A DNA stretch of 64,000 nucleotides from Zymoseptoria tritici IPO323. Taxonomy: Eukaryota; Ascomycota; Dothideomycetes; Mycosphaerellales; Mycosphaerellaceae. A program made the position numbers and the translations under genes. Positions 21,990 to 32,382 of the stretch are shown here, piece after piece. The notes beneath the pieces are model-generated. The model was not told the origin of the DNA. It ran no database searches and saw nothing but the letters and a program-made list of their open reading frames with translations. The DNA is taken from positions 4,650,001 to 4,714,000 of the forward strand of contig NC_018218.1 in the NCBI RefSeq assembly GCF_000219625.1, written 5' to 3'. Within the stretch, counting starts at the first letter, position 1; every line of letters begins with the position of its first letter.

Positions 21990-22585
21990 GGAGCACCATC
22001 TGGATATGGATACCGCGCTTAGACGAACTATACAGAAAGATGATTATGTGGATTGTTGCATCTAACGACTGATGATGACCAGACCACATGGGATAACGAA
22101 TGTACATTAATGTAGTCAGCGGACGTAAATGCAGTCCGCAGATCTTAATGAACAAGGGAATACAGTCGACGAGGCGAATGTGTGTTCATCTTGCGATGCG
22201 TATGTCTAGGAGGTACCGAAGTGAAGCAACTGATGAACTGGCTATCCGTGATAGGACGATCATCACGCGATTTGCATCGTCATCTCGCGTCCAGCATGTT
22301 AACCTTGGTTGACATGAAGTCTCCACAACACCGATCCGTTCTGCAGATGCGTCTGCAAGGCAAAGTGGCGTGCTTCGGCAGGATGTTTCCTTACTTTGGA
22401 TTCATCCCTTGCTTTAGGTAACCATCAAACCTTTAACACCACCTCACCTCTTCTCATCATTTCACTCCACTTCACTTCCTCGCAGACATCAAAGATAAAA
22501 AGATTTCAATTCCTTTCCGCTCGCTAATCGAAGACGAAGTATAAAAAAACAACAATCACCACCACCACACCCCCCTCCCGACTCG
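21990..22585. other. Intergenic, no gene seen
   Basis: The 3' flanks of two convergent genes (lipase and arylsulfotransferase-like). The right end, 22430-22570, is rich in cac/acc runs. No coding signal. Confidence 0.5.
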
Positions 22586-24533
22586 TCATAACAACCGATC
22601 CGAGCTCCTCGCCGACAACCGCTCCTCATCCGCCTCCATCATCTCCTCCCGCAACACAGGCGTATAACCCTCCGACATCAACAGCGGCGATCCTCCTCCA
22701 AACTTGCCCAGCGGGAACAGACTCCGATGCCGGAGTCTCCGCACCAGCGTGAAGAACACCACGCTGCTCACCACGCCCAGGAAGAAAATCATCACGGAAT
22801 ACCGCCCCGGTCGCGCGATGGCGTATTCGTACACGTCCGCTTTCCAGTCGCCGTTTTGTTGCCGCACTTCTTGCAGCCAGTAGACTTCTTCCGCCACGGC
22901 GCCGGTCAGCTGAGATGCGGTGGGATCCACCGTCTTGATGACGCCGGTCGATCCGAGGACGGAGCCGTGTTTGTCCAGCGCATCAGCGATGATGTAACTG
23001 GCATACCCATCCCACGCCATTGCGGTCTCGAAACTGGTCTTGTTGGTCTGGAAGATGGGAATCTTGGGGAATCCCGTGTCGGTGGTTTTGTACAGCGCCC
23101 ACTTGGCAATCTCGGTTGCGCCATTCCAGCTGACGTGCACGAGGGTGGTGGTCGAATTGCGAGAAGTGCTGGGATACGCGGCGGAGTGCGCGCGAGGCTT
23201 CTCGACGGGTCGGCCTTCAAAGTCATATTTGTACGCGCGGTAGGTGCCGAGCCATTCGGGGACCAGCGCGGCTTCCATCACCATTTCGCCGGTGGAAAGG
23301 TGCTCGCTGTGGATGGCCTGCTCGGACCAGCCCATGAAGATATTTCCATTGGGGAGTTGTTGGTAATTGCCGCGACGAGGGGCATACGACCCGTGTCCGC
23401 CTGGATGCTCGATGGAGGAGACCATCACCGCGGACATGTCCTTCGTGTTCAGCGCAATCATCATGCCGCGGGAGTTTTCGTGGGTGGATTTCTGCTCGTC
23501 CTGGCCCTTGGCGTTATCCAAGATGGTGATGAACTCGTATGTCCCGTCGAAGCCGCGGAAACGGACGTTGTGCTGGCGGGAGAAGCTGACGTCGTTCATG
23601 GCAAAGTCACTGCTGGACGGTCGGCCTCCGTTCAGTCTCCACATGACATGCCCGTCGTCCTTGGAGATTTTGTAAATCGTGTCGGTATGCCTCGCTGACA
23701 AGTAATAGTTGCCGTTCTGGTCCTTGTCCACTGCATTGGCGTGCAGAAAATCCCACGCCCAAGAGTCCTTGCACGCCTTCTCCACGCCTCCGTCGAGGAA
23801 ACTGCTCTCGTTCAGACTGAGATGGTCGTACGAGTTCCACGAAAACACTGGATTCCACGTCTCCGTATCCAATTCTCGAAATCCGTCAAACATGACAGTA
23901 CAGGACTCGTGCCAGCCGACCGTCTTGGTCTGCAGCTCATTCGCGGCCCTCCTCCCCTCCGTCAACACCAGCGCCCTCGTCCCATTCGCAATAAACGACA
24001 GCTCATGCGAATTAAAGTCCTTGCCCAGCGTGCCGATCTTCTTCTTCTCCCGCACCGTGTAGGTGTTGTCCAGCACAAATGCCTCGCCCATCTTCTGCAC
24101 CATAAAGGTCATCATCGCCTCTCCTCGCACATTGCTCATCTTGAAGTCCAGCGTGTCCCAATTCTGCGAGTGCTCCACCCCGCTCCATATCAGCTCTCCA
24201 TTGCCATCGTATATCGTTGGAGCGATCCAGCCGTTTCCTGCGAATTTCTGGTCGATTACTTCAAAGGGCGCCACGAACCAGTATCCGGGCGTGACGTGTG
24301 CTGGGTCGGTGATGTTGACTGTGAATTTCGGTGCTTTGATTTCAGGACGCTGTGGATGAGGAAGGACATGTCAGTCTTTGTGGGTTTTGGGTCGAATTGT
24401 GTATGCGACGTACCGTTATAAATGTGTGCAATCCTTCGTCATGATCGTGTACATGGGTATCGTATGCCGCGCATAGCGGCGATAGTGCGAGGAGAGATAA
24501 AAGACATGATTGGATTCGGTGCCCGAAAGGCAT
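22586..24533 (-). CDS. Arylsulfotransferase (ASST)-like membrane protein
   Basis: Exons 24533-24414 and 24349-22586 (64-bp intron, GTACGT..CAG) give 627 residues. A signal peptide (RIQSCLLSLLALSPLCAA) is followed by a large domain with the fungal arylsulfotransferase/PQQ-like pattern: DFLHANAVDKDQNGNYYLSA, TIYKISKDDGHVMWRLNGG, FSRQHNVRF, GGHGSYAPRRGNYQQLPNGN. These are beta-propeller-like blades; bacterial members use phenolic sulfate donors, while fungal substrates are unknown. A single transmembrane segment (SVMIFFLGVVSSVVFFTLV) lies near the end, with a short cytosolic tail. An in-frame ATG 26 codons upstream (24611) exists, but 24533 gives the better signal peptide. Confidence 0.87.
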
Positions 24534-26517
24534 CTCGAAACCGTGGGGAGTCCAGAAATGATTCCACGAGCGACCGGAAGAGTGGTGATAACCGAATCGC
24601 AGACCATACACGCGGGGCGTACCGTTCGAGTTGATTCAAGGATATGAGGTTTCGTCGGGCTCGATTGAAGGGATACCGCGGTATGAATTGCGTCGAATGG
24701 GTATATCTAAAATGAGTGTATATATGCCCGCGTAGGGTATGTATTGACGCGAACGGTAAATGACAGAAAGATCGCAAAAAAGTGGACAGGACAGTAATAG
24801 GTAGAGATGAAAGAGAGTGATGTGTATGTCCAGAGAGAAAGACAAAGTTGGACTCCAGGAGGATGGATAGGAACACCGGAAACGGGGACCTGTCATCAGG
24901 CACGCGGCCGAGTGCGCGCGCGTGGATGCAGTCACTGCCAGTCAGGTACCGGACAGCGGTGATAGGATGATCCCACATCCCCACCGAAGGTTGGAGCCCC
25001 CCTCGAGGTGTGCCTGGTTCGATTCAGGAAGCGAGCCCTCGCACAGTTGCGTCGTTGGACAAGGGAGCATACTTCGACGTGGCGTGAGCAGTCTGACCTC
25101 AACCCAAATTACAGAACATCCTATTTTGCCGGGGTTGCAGTTCTGTTCTGCAGATGCGTACGAGAGGGGTGAAACGGGTACTGTACGCGTGGACGAGGGC
25201 AAAGGTAGCGCGAAAAGTCAACGCCAGAAAACTTTCAAGGTGCCGAGAAGCGGAAACGTTGGGTCCTTGGGAAGCGTTTGAGGAGAGACCAAACCAGTTG
25301 TAGACGCTGCACAGAAGCGATTAGCAGTCCAATGGAAAGTGATCCACATGCGCCGAGGAGATGCCGTTCGATCCTCACGATGTGGGAGACTGGCAGGAAC
25401 CAAGCTCGCACCACCAATCAATCGGTGAAGGGCTCGAGGAGGCGTTTTGGCGAATCAAAGGGCGTGGTCCAGGGGAGAGCAGGAAATCAAGCTGACAGGC
25501 ACTTTTGGAGCGACGTCGGCAGTTGGGTGCTGTGTAATCGGTGGTGGTATGGTCGTCTGGTTCGGCTGCGGCTGAATGCAGTGTATTCGGTAGACAACTG
25601 TCGTGAGACATGAGCGATGCAGTGTGTATATATACTAGTTCTAGTGCAGACTCGTATCCAGCTTGTAGGACCGCATCTTCGTATTCGCGATTATTGTGTG
25701 ATCGTGTATAAGAAATGTTCGACCCATGCAACGATTTTCACACGTGGCAGGGGAGCTCGGCAGAGCCCTGGAAGCAATTTCTCCACCATGCAGCAACTTC
25801 CATTCTCCACCGTGACAGGATGTCACTGCATGGTCTCCGATGTCCGCACTTCGGCACCTCCTGCCATGCCGGCGACAGCGTGCTGAGAGCGGTGTGAGAT
25901 TGCGTCAATTGGACCGCTGTGACGAGGAGCTCGAAGGAGACAGGCCAACTGCAGAGCGGAGGAGGAGGAAGAATGTCCCAGCGCCTCATCAGCGAAGAGC
26001 TCATTCATCAACGAAGAGCTCATGCGCTGATCAACAGTGTCCAAGGATGCTCGAAAGATCTGTAAGGCACCTCCCACGATGCATTGTGTGAACCTCTTGC
26101 GTGAGTCGTGCGTGTGCTACTTTCCGAATTTGTCTCTGTGTGCTTCCGCCTTCTGCCCGTTGTTTGACCTTACGTCTGATCGAGCTCCGTCAACGGCCTT
26201 TCACCAGCTATACCGATTTCTTCCAAACCACTCGGATTGCCCTCAGCCTGCAGCCGGGGCAGTCGTCTCTTTCACTGACGTCAGCAGCGCGATCGTGTCG
26301 ACGACATTCTCGATAAACCGTCGACTGCAAAGGAGCAGGATGACTTCTCGGTTTCGAGAACAACTTTGCTGTTGCTGAACTGCGGTTGACGGCTCCTACG
26401 GACTTTCGGGCGATGTCAATACCCATGAACCAAGAAGTATCGCTCTATCTCTCTACCTCTATCAATCGCTGCCGTATCATTCCGATCCATCTGGTCCATC
26501 CCTACTCTTCCATCCGA
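24534..26517. other. 2-kb intergenic region without clear gene
   Basis: The leader and promoter of the ASST-like gene lie at the left and the 3' flank of the RTA1-like gene at the right. No open frame reads like a protein. A GGTTCGATTCAGG sequence near 25018 resembles a tRNA B-box but no cloverleaf can be drawn around it. Two tandem copies of tcaRcgaagagctcat lie at about 25988-26022. Confidence 0.45.
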
Positions 26518-27539
26518 TCAAGCCTCTTCTGCACTCTTCCCACCAACAGCGCCTTTCTGTCTCGAACCTCTCACATTCCAACCAGTCGTCTGCCAGTGTC
26601 CCTGGAAAGAGAACCCCGGGTGTAAAAGTGTCAAAAGCACAACTGCGAGACCCATCATCGCGCCGTCCATGATAATAAAGTCCTTTTCGTTATTCCACAG
26701 CTCGCCTTCAAAACCTCCCCACAATTCCACGACGCGATACACGGATCGCACAATGATCGCGGCAGTCGCTAACATCAAACCAGCCTGGAAGAGCTTGAAG
26801 ATCTTCCGCCCTCGAGCTCGCCTTCGATCCGGAGTCTGGTCCGGAATTCCACGCCGCAAGCTGATGTGGAAGTGTGCCCATACTGCACTGAAGACGACCA
26901 GACTGATGGCTTGCAAGAGAAGACCGGCGATCATGATGTCCACGCCAGTCTGCTTGGTGTCAGAGCCGTCGTCGGCCGTTTCCGCGATGGCGCCCCCGGC
27001 TGCTTGCAGGACGAGGGAGATGAAGTCGGAGGACATGAAAGCGATCGCGATGGTCCTGGGTCGGAAGAAGGAGAGGTGCTCGCCGTACATGATGATGATG
27101 CGAGTGAGGCAGATGTAGATTGCCGCGGTGATGAAGACGGGCGCGATGGTCAGGGCGATGAGATACCTTGCGTTATTGTCAGTGTCGAGATTCCAAATCA
27201 CTCAGATGCTTGGGGGAATTCATACATCAAGAATGCATCATTGTTGAACCAATTGTCATTCAACAATACCCTCCCGACATATCCAATCACCTCCACCACC
27301 AGTCCAGTGACCATACCAGCCATGTACCCCCAGGTCTTGTGCTTCACACCAAGGAACACCTGCGGAAGGATGAAGACTCCAAACAGAATGGCGTAAAAGA
27401 GATTTGGCCAGTACTCCGGAACGTAGAGGAAGCTGGACTGCGCCACGCAGCAGGTGGCGGTGGTACAATCATGTTTTTCGATAGTATAGTTGCAGCCGAT
27501 GAAAGAGTGTGGCCATTGGCTTTGTAGGTCGAGCGACAT
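26518..27539 (-). CDS. RTA1-like seven-transmembrane protein
   Basis: Exons 27539-27226 and 27166-26518 (59-bp intron GTATGA..AAG) encode 320 residues. The RTA1/RTM1/RSB1 family are plasma-membrane proteins with seven helices, linked to sphingoid-base export or resistance to azoles, 7-aminocholesterol and other lipophilic stress. Helices can be seen at YWPNLFYAILFGVFILPQVF, GYMAGMVTGLVVEVIGYVG, LIALTIAPVFITAAIYICLT, FISLVLQAAGG, DIMIAGLLLQAISLVVFSAV, GLMLATAAIIVRSVYRVVEL and DGAMMGLAVVLLTLLHPG. The motifs RYLIALTIAP-like and FRSVYRVVEL-like are family hallmarks. The N-terminal Cys-containing ectodomain (CTTATCCVAQSSF) is also typical. Confidence 0.92.
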
Positions 27540-28352
27540 GTTGACGACTGGGACGCGGCATCCAGCAGTGGGAGGTCCAAGCTATGTCTGGCGGTTGGCA
27601 CGACGGTGAGGTCGGTGTCGAGGATAGCCTTGTATGATGTGGATCTCTCATGTTGGTTGGCACCTTATGTAGAGTCGTAGAAGGAGTTCACACAATGACC
27701 GGGGCTTGAAGAAGCACCGACCGGATTCCGACATCACCACGTTTTGCCCACACCAGCTTCGGAAGGAAGAGGCTGAGGACTCGATCTCGACGACTGCATC
27801 GAAACATGAGCATTACTATCGATGCTTTGCCGACCCGAAGTCGCGCTCGCTTGCGACAGTCAACCTCGTCGCGGCTTCGAACGATGCCGTTGTGATGACA
27901 GACCTTCCGGCTGACTCCCATCGTTATCGTATTCATGCGATTATTCGCATTCGTCGACCGGGTGCAGGACCCGTCAAACAGCGGTATGAGCAAAGGCGAC
28001 AGTCCAGCTCAAGAGCAATGGTTGCCAGGGATGGCGGCGGAGAGTTGAGTCGGGGCCGAAAGACGCCCGAGCACCGATTCCAAGACTAGCAACACGACGA
28101 CGCTAACGTCGCGTCGTATAAATCGCAATCGTCAAGTATGCTGAGCAGACTCAGTCGATGAGTCGTATGAACCTGTGTCTCGTCAATATGGTGCCGTGCA
28201 GGTCGGAAAAAGGCGTGGTTCCCACGGGGCGGATGCAACAATTATGAAGCCGGTCTCGTGTGCATAAGACGGCCATGCCGCGACATGCTCAATGGTGATT
28301 ACATGCCACATCGTGTCGGGATGATCCACTGGCGGGGTTCGAGAACGCAACG
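27540..28352. other. Intergenic, no gene seen
   Basis: Upstream of the RTA1-like gene and downstream of the next minus-strand gene. An open frame of 127 codons at 27706-28089 (plus) shows no domain-like features. Confidence 0.45.
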
Positions 28353-29597
28353 CTACCAGTCAACATCCGACAGCATAGAGACATATACGACATTGCGCAA
28401 CGACTCGTTCGACTCATCATCAAAGCCACCTATCGGAGGCAGAATGACATTCGGCCGCTCGACGTCTCGAATCGTGAATCTGCTCTCCAGCTTGTTGACA
28501 GCATCAATAAACTCCTCGTAGTCCTCATGTCGGCCAATAAACTCGTGATCGAACACGAACTGCGTCGCTCTCTGGCCCGACTTCAGCTTGAGGGTGTGCT
28601 TGTCGCTGACTTCTTCCCAACTCTTCAACGGGGTGGACCTGCTGTTGAGGCCGGTGGCAATATCGCCGACGAGTAGAGCGGTACGGAGGAGTTCTTGAGT
28701 CAGACTCTCCGGTTTCGCGCAGCGACGGATGTGCGAGGCGTATGTAACCCGTTTCCACTTTTCGCTGGGGTACTGTAGAAGCTTTCGAGTGTGCTTCTTG
28801 AAAACCGAGTTGGGCACTTCCAGGCGAGCGAGACAAAATGGAGCCGGTCCAGCGATCTTTTGGCAATAGTCGGCGTACATCTGTGCGAATTCCAGGTCTG
28901 GCGTCCAGTGTTGGGCTGTGGTGTTTGGGCAGAGGCTGGCGGCAGGACAGCTATGCAACCTGTCGATACTGAACGCACCTTTAGCCCTTTCTGCGTCCCA
29001 TACAGCCTCAGCGTGGACGCGAGGGACCGCCTTCCACAGAGGAATGTGGTCGGTTTTGCCTCCGTCAGGTTTGACTGGCCGGTTGATTTCGCGGTTCCAA
29101 GTGATGTTGGTGACATCGTGTTCGGGTACTGTGCTCTTTGCGGCGTGAACGTGGATGCCGTTCGAAAGATCAAAACCGCCATTATGTGCTTCATGGACGA
29201 CACAAAGCCACTCCCACCGCCACATGATGGCATTGTCAATCCATTCCGCGGTCGACTGGGTCAAACGGATGCCATCGGTTCCCGACGTTCCCATGATCGC
29301 CTCGATGAGGGCCTCGTTGGCACCAGATGCTCGCAACGCCGGACGCCAGTCGACGTCGGAGTCTCCAAAGTCGGCGCGCCTGAAATACCTCCAATGGCGC
29401 AGACAGTCTCTAACGAAGCATCCAAAGCAATTGCAGGTCATGTCCGGGCCTGCCTGATCATCGTCAAAGTACCGGTAGCCATTCTCTGCCCACTTGGCCC
29501 AGAGTTCAGCTGCGCGCTCGTTATTGAGTCCAAGGTAGATGAGTGTATCGAACGATTTGATCTCGGTTGGAAGCTCTGTGGAGTTTTTCGGTACCAT
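28353..29597 (-). CDS. Uncharacterised protein, 414 residues
   Basis: A single uninterrupted frame of 414 residues from ATG at 29597. It has the composition of a soluble globular protein, with many Trp (WAKWAENGYRYFDDD, IMWRWEWLCVVHEAHNGG) and a cysteine cluster near the N-terminus (TCNCFGCFVRDCLRHW, about 53-68) that could bind metal. No signal peptide or membrane segment. The family is not recognised; similarly built lineage-specific proteins are common in Dothideomycetes. The length of the open frame and its biased composition make it a real gene; function is unassigned. Confidence 0.75.
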   Translation of the reverse strand: MVPKNSTELPTEIKSFDTLIYLGLNNERAAELWAKWAENGYRYFDDDQAGPDMTCNCFGCFVRDCLRHWRYFRRADFGDSDVDWRPALRASGANEALIEAIMGTSGTDGIRLTQSTAEWIDNAIMWRWEWLCVVHEAHNGGFDLSNGIHVHAAKSTVPEHDVTNITWNREINRPVKPDGGKTDHIPLWKAVPRVHAEAVWDAERAKGAFSIDRLHSCPAASLCPNTTAQHWTPDLEFAQMYADYCQKIAGPAPFCLARLEVPNSVFKKHTRKLLQYPSEKWKRVTYASHIRRCAKPESLTQELLRTALLVGDIATGLNSRSTPLKSWEEVSDKHTLKLKSGQRATQFVFDHEFIGRHEDYEEFIDAVNKLESRFTIRDVERPNVILPPIGGFDDESNESLRNVVYVSMLSDVDW

Positions 29598-29935
29598 GAT
29601 CGCAGATTGGCAGTGTGTCCAGTGTCGGGACTGTAGACAATAAGCAGTGGCTGTGTCTCAGAAGGACAAAGTTGGTGTGAGAGATAGAAAGAGATGTTCT
29701 CGAACAGAAGGCCGCAATCAAAGAGCAAAGCGCCGTTCAGACAGTCGGCAATAAGATGGCAGCAATAGATTTGTCCTCGCCGACCACGCAGACCAAAAAC
29801 CTAGGTACCAGACTTTGCGTGAAGCCTGCCACGACTCTGCCATACCTGACGAGGGCAGTACCAGACTTCGTCTTCAATGGGCCGCAACATGTTGATGCTG
29901 TTCAGCTGGATAGTTTGGATCTGCGAATGCCTTCA
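29598..29935. other. Intergenic, no clear gene
   Basis: Upstream of the 414-residue protein gene. A 67-codon plus-strand frame at 29756-29959 begins MAAIDLSSPTTQTKN but cannot be linked to any other exon, so it is not called. Confidence 0.4.
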
Positions 29936-30190
29936 TCACGGCTTGAAGTCATGCTGTGAAACAAAGCTCGTCTTCTCTTCCGTCTCGTCCTCATCGTCGC
30001 GGTCACCGACGCCAAGATACCGCTCTGCGTCGCAGAATAGGTCGCAGCTCACTGCGTTCGGATCCATGGCAGATATTGGTGCGTGTGGTCTCTCAAAGGC
30101 AATCGGAATGGAACGTCGATTCCCGCGACCTTTGCGTGTGTAATAATAGAGAAGGAGAAATGCAGTCGAAAACACGAAGAACGCGGCGGA
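29936..30190 (-). CDS. Possible small single-pass membrane protein (main exon)
   Basis: The minus-strand frame from about 30190 to the stop at 29936 reads SAAFFVFSTAFLLLYYYTRK, a good membrane segment followed by a positive stop-transfer stretch. A polar tail with an acidic patch (GDRDDEDETEEK) follows. No ATG exists in frame before a stop; a splice acceptor (taagc..ctctaag) directly precedes it, and a short first exon reading MAVEK around 30270 would join in frame through a GTCCTC donor. The model is tentative: the sequence looks like protein but the start is unproven. Confidence 0.35.
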   Translation of the reverse strand, partial: SAAFFVFSTAFLLLYYYTRKGRGNRRSIPIAFERPHAPISAMDPNAVSCDLFCDAERYLGVGDRDDEDETEEKTSFVSQHDFKP

Positions 30191-30402
30191 CTTAGAGCGG
30201 CGTTAATCCATTGGATTCCAGGTTGGGTCGCTTTGGTGACGTCGCGATATGAGGACTTTCTCGACAGCCATCATCGACCGAATCTGTACAATACATCTTG
30301 CTTTGTGCACTCTTTTTCTCTAAGGTACCTACGTAGTACTCCAGTACAAGTTGATCGAGTTACCTTGCGACCATGTCATCAACGTCCACCTAAAAACATC
30401 CT

Positions 30403-30434
30403 CGAACGAACGAACGAACGAACGAACGAACGAA
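30403..30434. repeat. (CGAA)8 microsatellite in 5' leader
   Basis: Eight perfect copies of CGAA end 8 bp before the ATG of the SAM carrier gene, so the array is very probably in its 5' untranslated region. It is expected to vary in length. Confidence 0.9.
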
Positions 30435-30442
30435 CAGCGATC

Positions 30443-31501
30443 ATGGCCAACCAACACCCCTCCGACATCTGGCTCGCGGGCGCCTTCGCCGCCTTCACCG
30501 TCGACCTAATCGTCTACCCGCTCGACACGCTCAAAACCCGCCTCCAATCCCCGCTCTACCTCTCCACCTACCGCAACGCCTCCAACACCGCCTTCACCCC
30601 CGCCATGTTTCGCGGCGTATACCAGGGCGTCGGATCCGTCATCTTGGCCACATTACCCGCGAGTGGCACGTTCTTTACCGTCTACGAGGGTGTCAAGGGA
30701 GGGCTGCACGGGTGGAATGGCGTGGGAGGGGAGGCACAGAGCGGAGGATGGTTACCCACGCCGGTATTGCATGGTATAGCGAGCGGCACGGCGGAGTTGG
30801 TGAGCTGTGCGATTCTGACGCCGGCGGAGGTGATTAAGCAGAATGCGCAGATGGTGGATAATTCGGGGAAGCAGCGCGTCAACGCAACCTTACAAACTTT
30901 ACAGCGCTTCAAGTCGAATCCGCTGGCGTTGTGGAGGGGGTATACGGCGTTGGCGGGACGGAATCTGCCCATGACGGCTTTGCAGTTCCCGTTGTTTGAG
31001 GGGATTAAGAGGAGGATTTATGCGTACAGGGAAGAGAAGGGGATCAGATCGCATAGTCTGGTGGAGAGCGCGGTCGTGACGGCTGTGAGTGCGGGGGTGG
31101 GAGGGAGTGGGGCGGCGGTGGTGACGACGCCGATTGATGTTGTGAAGACGAGGATTATGTTGGCGGCGGCGGAGGAGGGTCGTTCTCAGGACAAGGAGAG
31201 TGGGATTCCTCGGAGTGTGGGTGAGGTGAAGGAGGTGGTGAAGGATGTTACGGGGAAGGTGGGCGAGAAAGCGAGGGAAGGGGTGGAGAAGATTGTGAAG
31301 CCGGGGCGATTGACGAGTTGGCAGATTGGGAAGGAGGTGTGGCGGGATGAAGGGTTGAAGGGGTTGTTTCGCGGTGGAGCGTTGAGGGGTGTTTGGACGA
31401 TGGTGGGAGCGGCGTTGTATTTGGGATGTTATGAGAGTGGGAGGATATACTTGGCGCAGAGGAGAGGGGAGGAGGTGGATGTGGAGGAATTGATGGGGTA
31501 G
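30443..31501 (+). CDS. PET8: Mitochondrial S-adenosylmethionine carrier
   Basis: Intronless, 352 residues. Three mitochondrial carrier repeats with signatures PLDTLKTR (about 27-34), TPAEVIKQ (about 130-137) and TPIDVVKTR (about 229-237), and matching FRGVYQGVGS, LWRGYTALAGRNLPMTALQF and LFRGGALRGVWTMVGAALYL segments. The N-terminus (WLAGAFAAFTVDLIVYPLDT) and the RGVYQG/FTVYEG motifs match the Pet8/SLC25A26 group, which imports SAM in exchange for S-adenosylhomocysteine across the inner membrane. Repeat three has an inserted polar loop of roughly 60 residues (EEGRSQDKES to KIVKPGR) that is longer than in yeast Pet8. The start is chosen at MANQHPSDIWLAG. Confidence 0.9.
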   Translation: MANQHPSDIWLAGAFAAFTVDLIVYPLDTLKTRLQSPLYLSTYRNASNTAFTPAMFRGVYQGVGSVILATLPASGTFFTVYEGVKGGLHGWNGVGGEAQSGGWLPTPVLHGIASGTAELVSCAILTPAEVIKQNAQMVDNSGKQRVNATLQTLQRFKSNPLALWRGYTALAGRNLPMTALQFPLFEGIKRRIYAYREEKGIRSHSLVESAVVTAVSAGVGGSGAAVVTTPIDVVKTRIMLAAAEEGRSQDKESGIPRSVGEVKEVVKDVTGKVGEKAREGVEKIVKPGRLTSWQIGKEVWRDEGLKGLFRGGALRGVWTMVGAALYLGCYESGRIYLAQRRGEEVDVEELMG

Positions 31502-31965
31502 ATGTGATGAGGTGGAAGGTGTCGCGGAATGCATAGTGATGATGATGATACCCATGATAGATTCTTGATACAGGTAAATGTCTATAGATACAGTTGTAGT
31601 GTTGATACATGATACATTCGTGGTGATACATGAAGAGCCGTCATCCTTCCGTTTTCGTCGTCCATTGTACAGTCCTTCTATCCTCCCAGTGCCAGCAAGG
31701 ACGCCAATAGCTTCATTTCCATTCCTCCACTGTGTCTGACAGATTCCCTCCACATTCAGTCCCATAGAGCCAGCCAAGGCCACGGTCCTTCCAGTGAGTA
31801 AATGCCCTTCGTCCAAATCGAGCCCACGTGAGGGTAAACGTTCCAAGCGTGAAGCGATGCTCTGTTCCATCCCTGGGATGACGTTCAATTCCCATCGTTC
31901 CTCATCCCATGTACGCCAGTAAAAAAGTCCCAGGGCATTCCATTCCATCCCAAACCCAAAACCAG
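31502..31965. other. Intergenic between convergent genes
   Basis: The 3' flanks of the SAM carrier and the small unknown gene. A tgatgatgatga run and repeated gatacat motifs lie at 31537-31630. No gene. Confidence 0.5.
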
Positions 31966-32382
31966 TCAAGCCCTCCCTTCCAAAACCTCCTCGATGCCGC
32001 CCACAACCAACGTCAATCCACCCCAAGGCCTCGGCTCGATCAATCCCACCAACCCATCTCCCATAACCAACAACTCTTCTTCCTGCTCCATTTCCAGGGT
32101 GCTCTTTCGCCGGCGGATAGGTCGGCCGGAGGTTTGTGTGTTGACCGAGGAGCGGGAGAAGTTGGGGAAGGAGGAGAGGTTGAAGAAGCGAGAGGGAAAG
32201 AAGCGGGATGAGGATGAGGAGAGGGTGGAGGAGCTGGAGGATGGGGTGAGGGATATTGGTGTTGTTGGTGAGGTGGGTGATAGCGGTGAGATTGTGGATT
32301 GTTGTGAGGGTGAGGTGGATGAGAGGAAGGCGGTTCGGAGGCGGTGGAAGGACTTTTGCGGGGAGAGGGTGTTGAGTGGCAT
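31966..32382 (-). CDS. Small unknown protein with EPRPWGG motif
   Basis: Proposed single exon, 138 residues from MPLNTLSPQKSFHRLR. The first ~80 residues are Ser/Thr/Pro-rich and probably disordered. The C-terminal ~45 residues are compact: RRRKSTLEMEQEEELLVMGD, then GLVGLIEPRPWGGLTLVVGG and IEEVLEGRA. From memory, a G(L/V)xEPRPxGG core near the C-terminus recurs in short fungal hypothetical proteins, which supports this as a real gene; that recollection is unverified. The frame stays open further upstream into Ser/Leu-rich sequence that looks like leader. Function unknown. Confidence 0.5.
   Translation of the reverse strand: MPLNTLSPQKSFHRLRTAFLSSTSPSQQSTISPLSPTSPTTPISLTPSSSSSTLSSSSSRFFPSRFFNLSSFPNFSRSSVNTQTSGRPIRRRKSTLEMEQEEELLVMGDGLVGLIEPRPWGGLTLVVGGIEEVLEGRA

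Noticed and set aside
24990..25040. tRNA gene from a GGTTCGATTC B-box-like sequence
   Set aside because: No A-box at the right distance and no acceptor stem can be paired.
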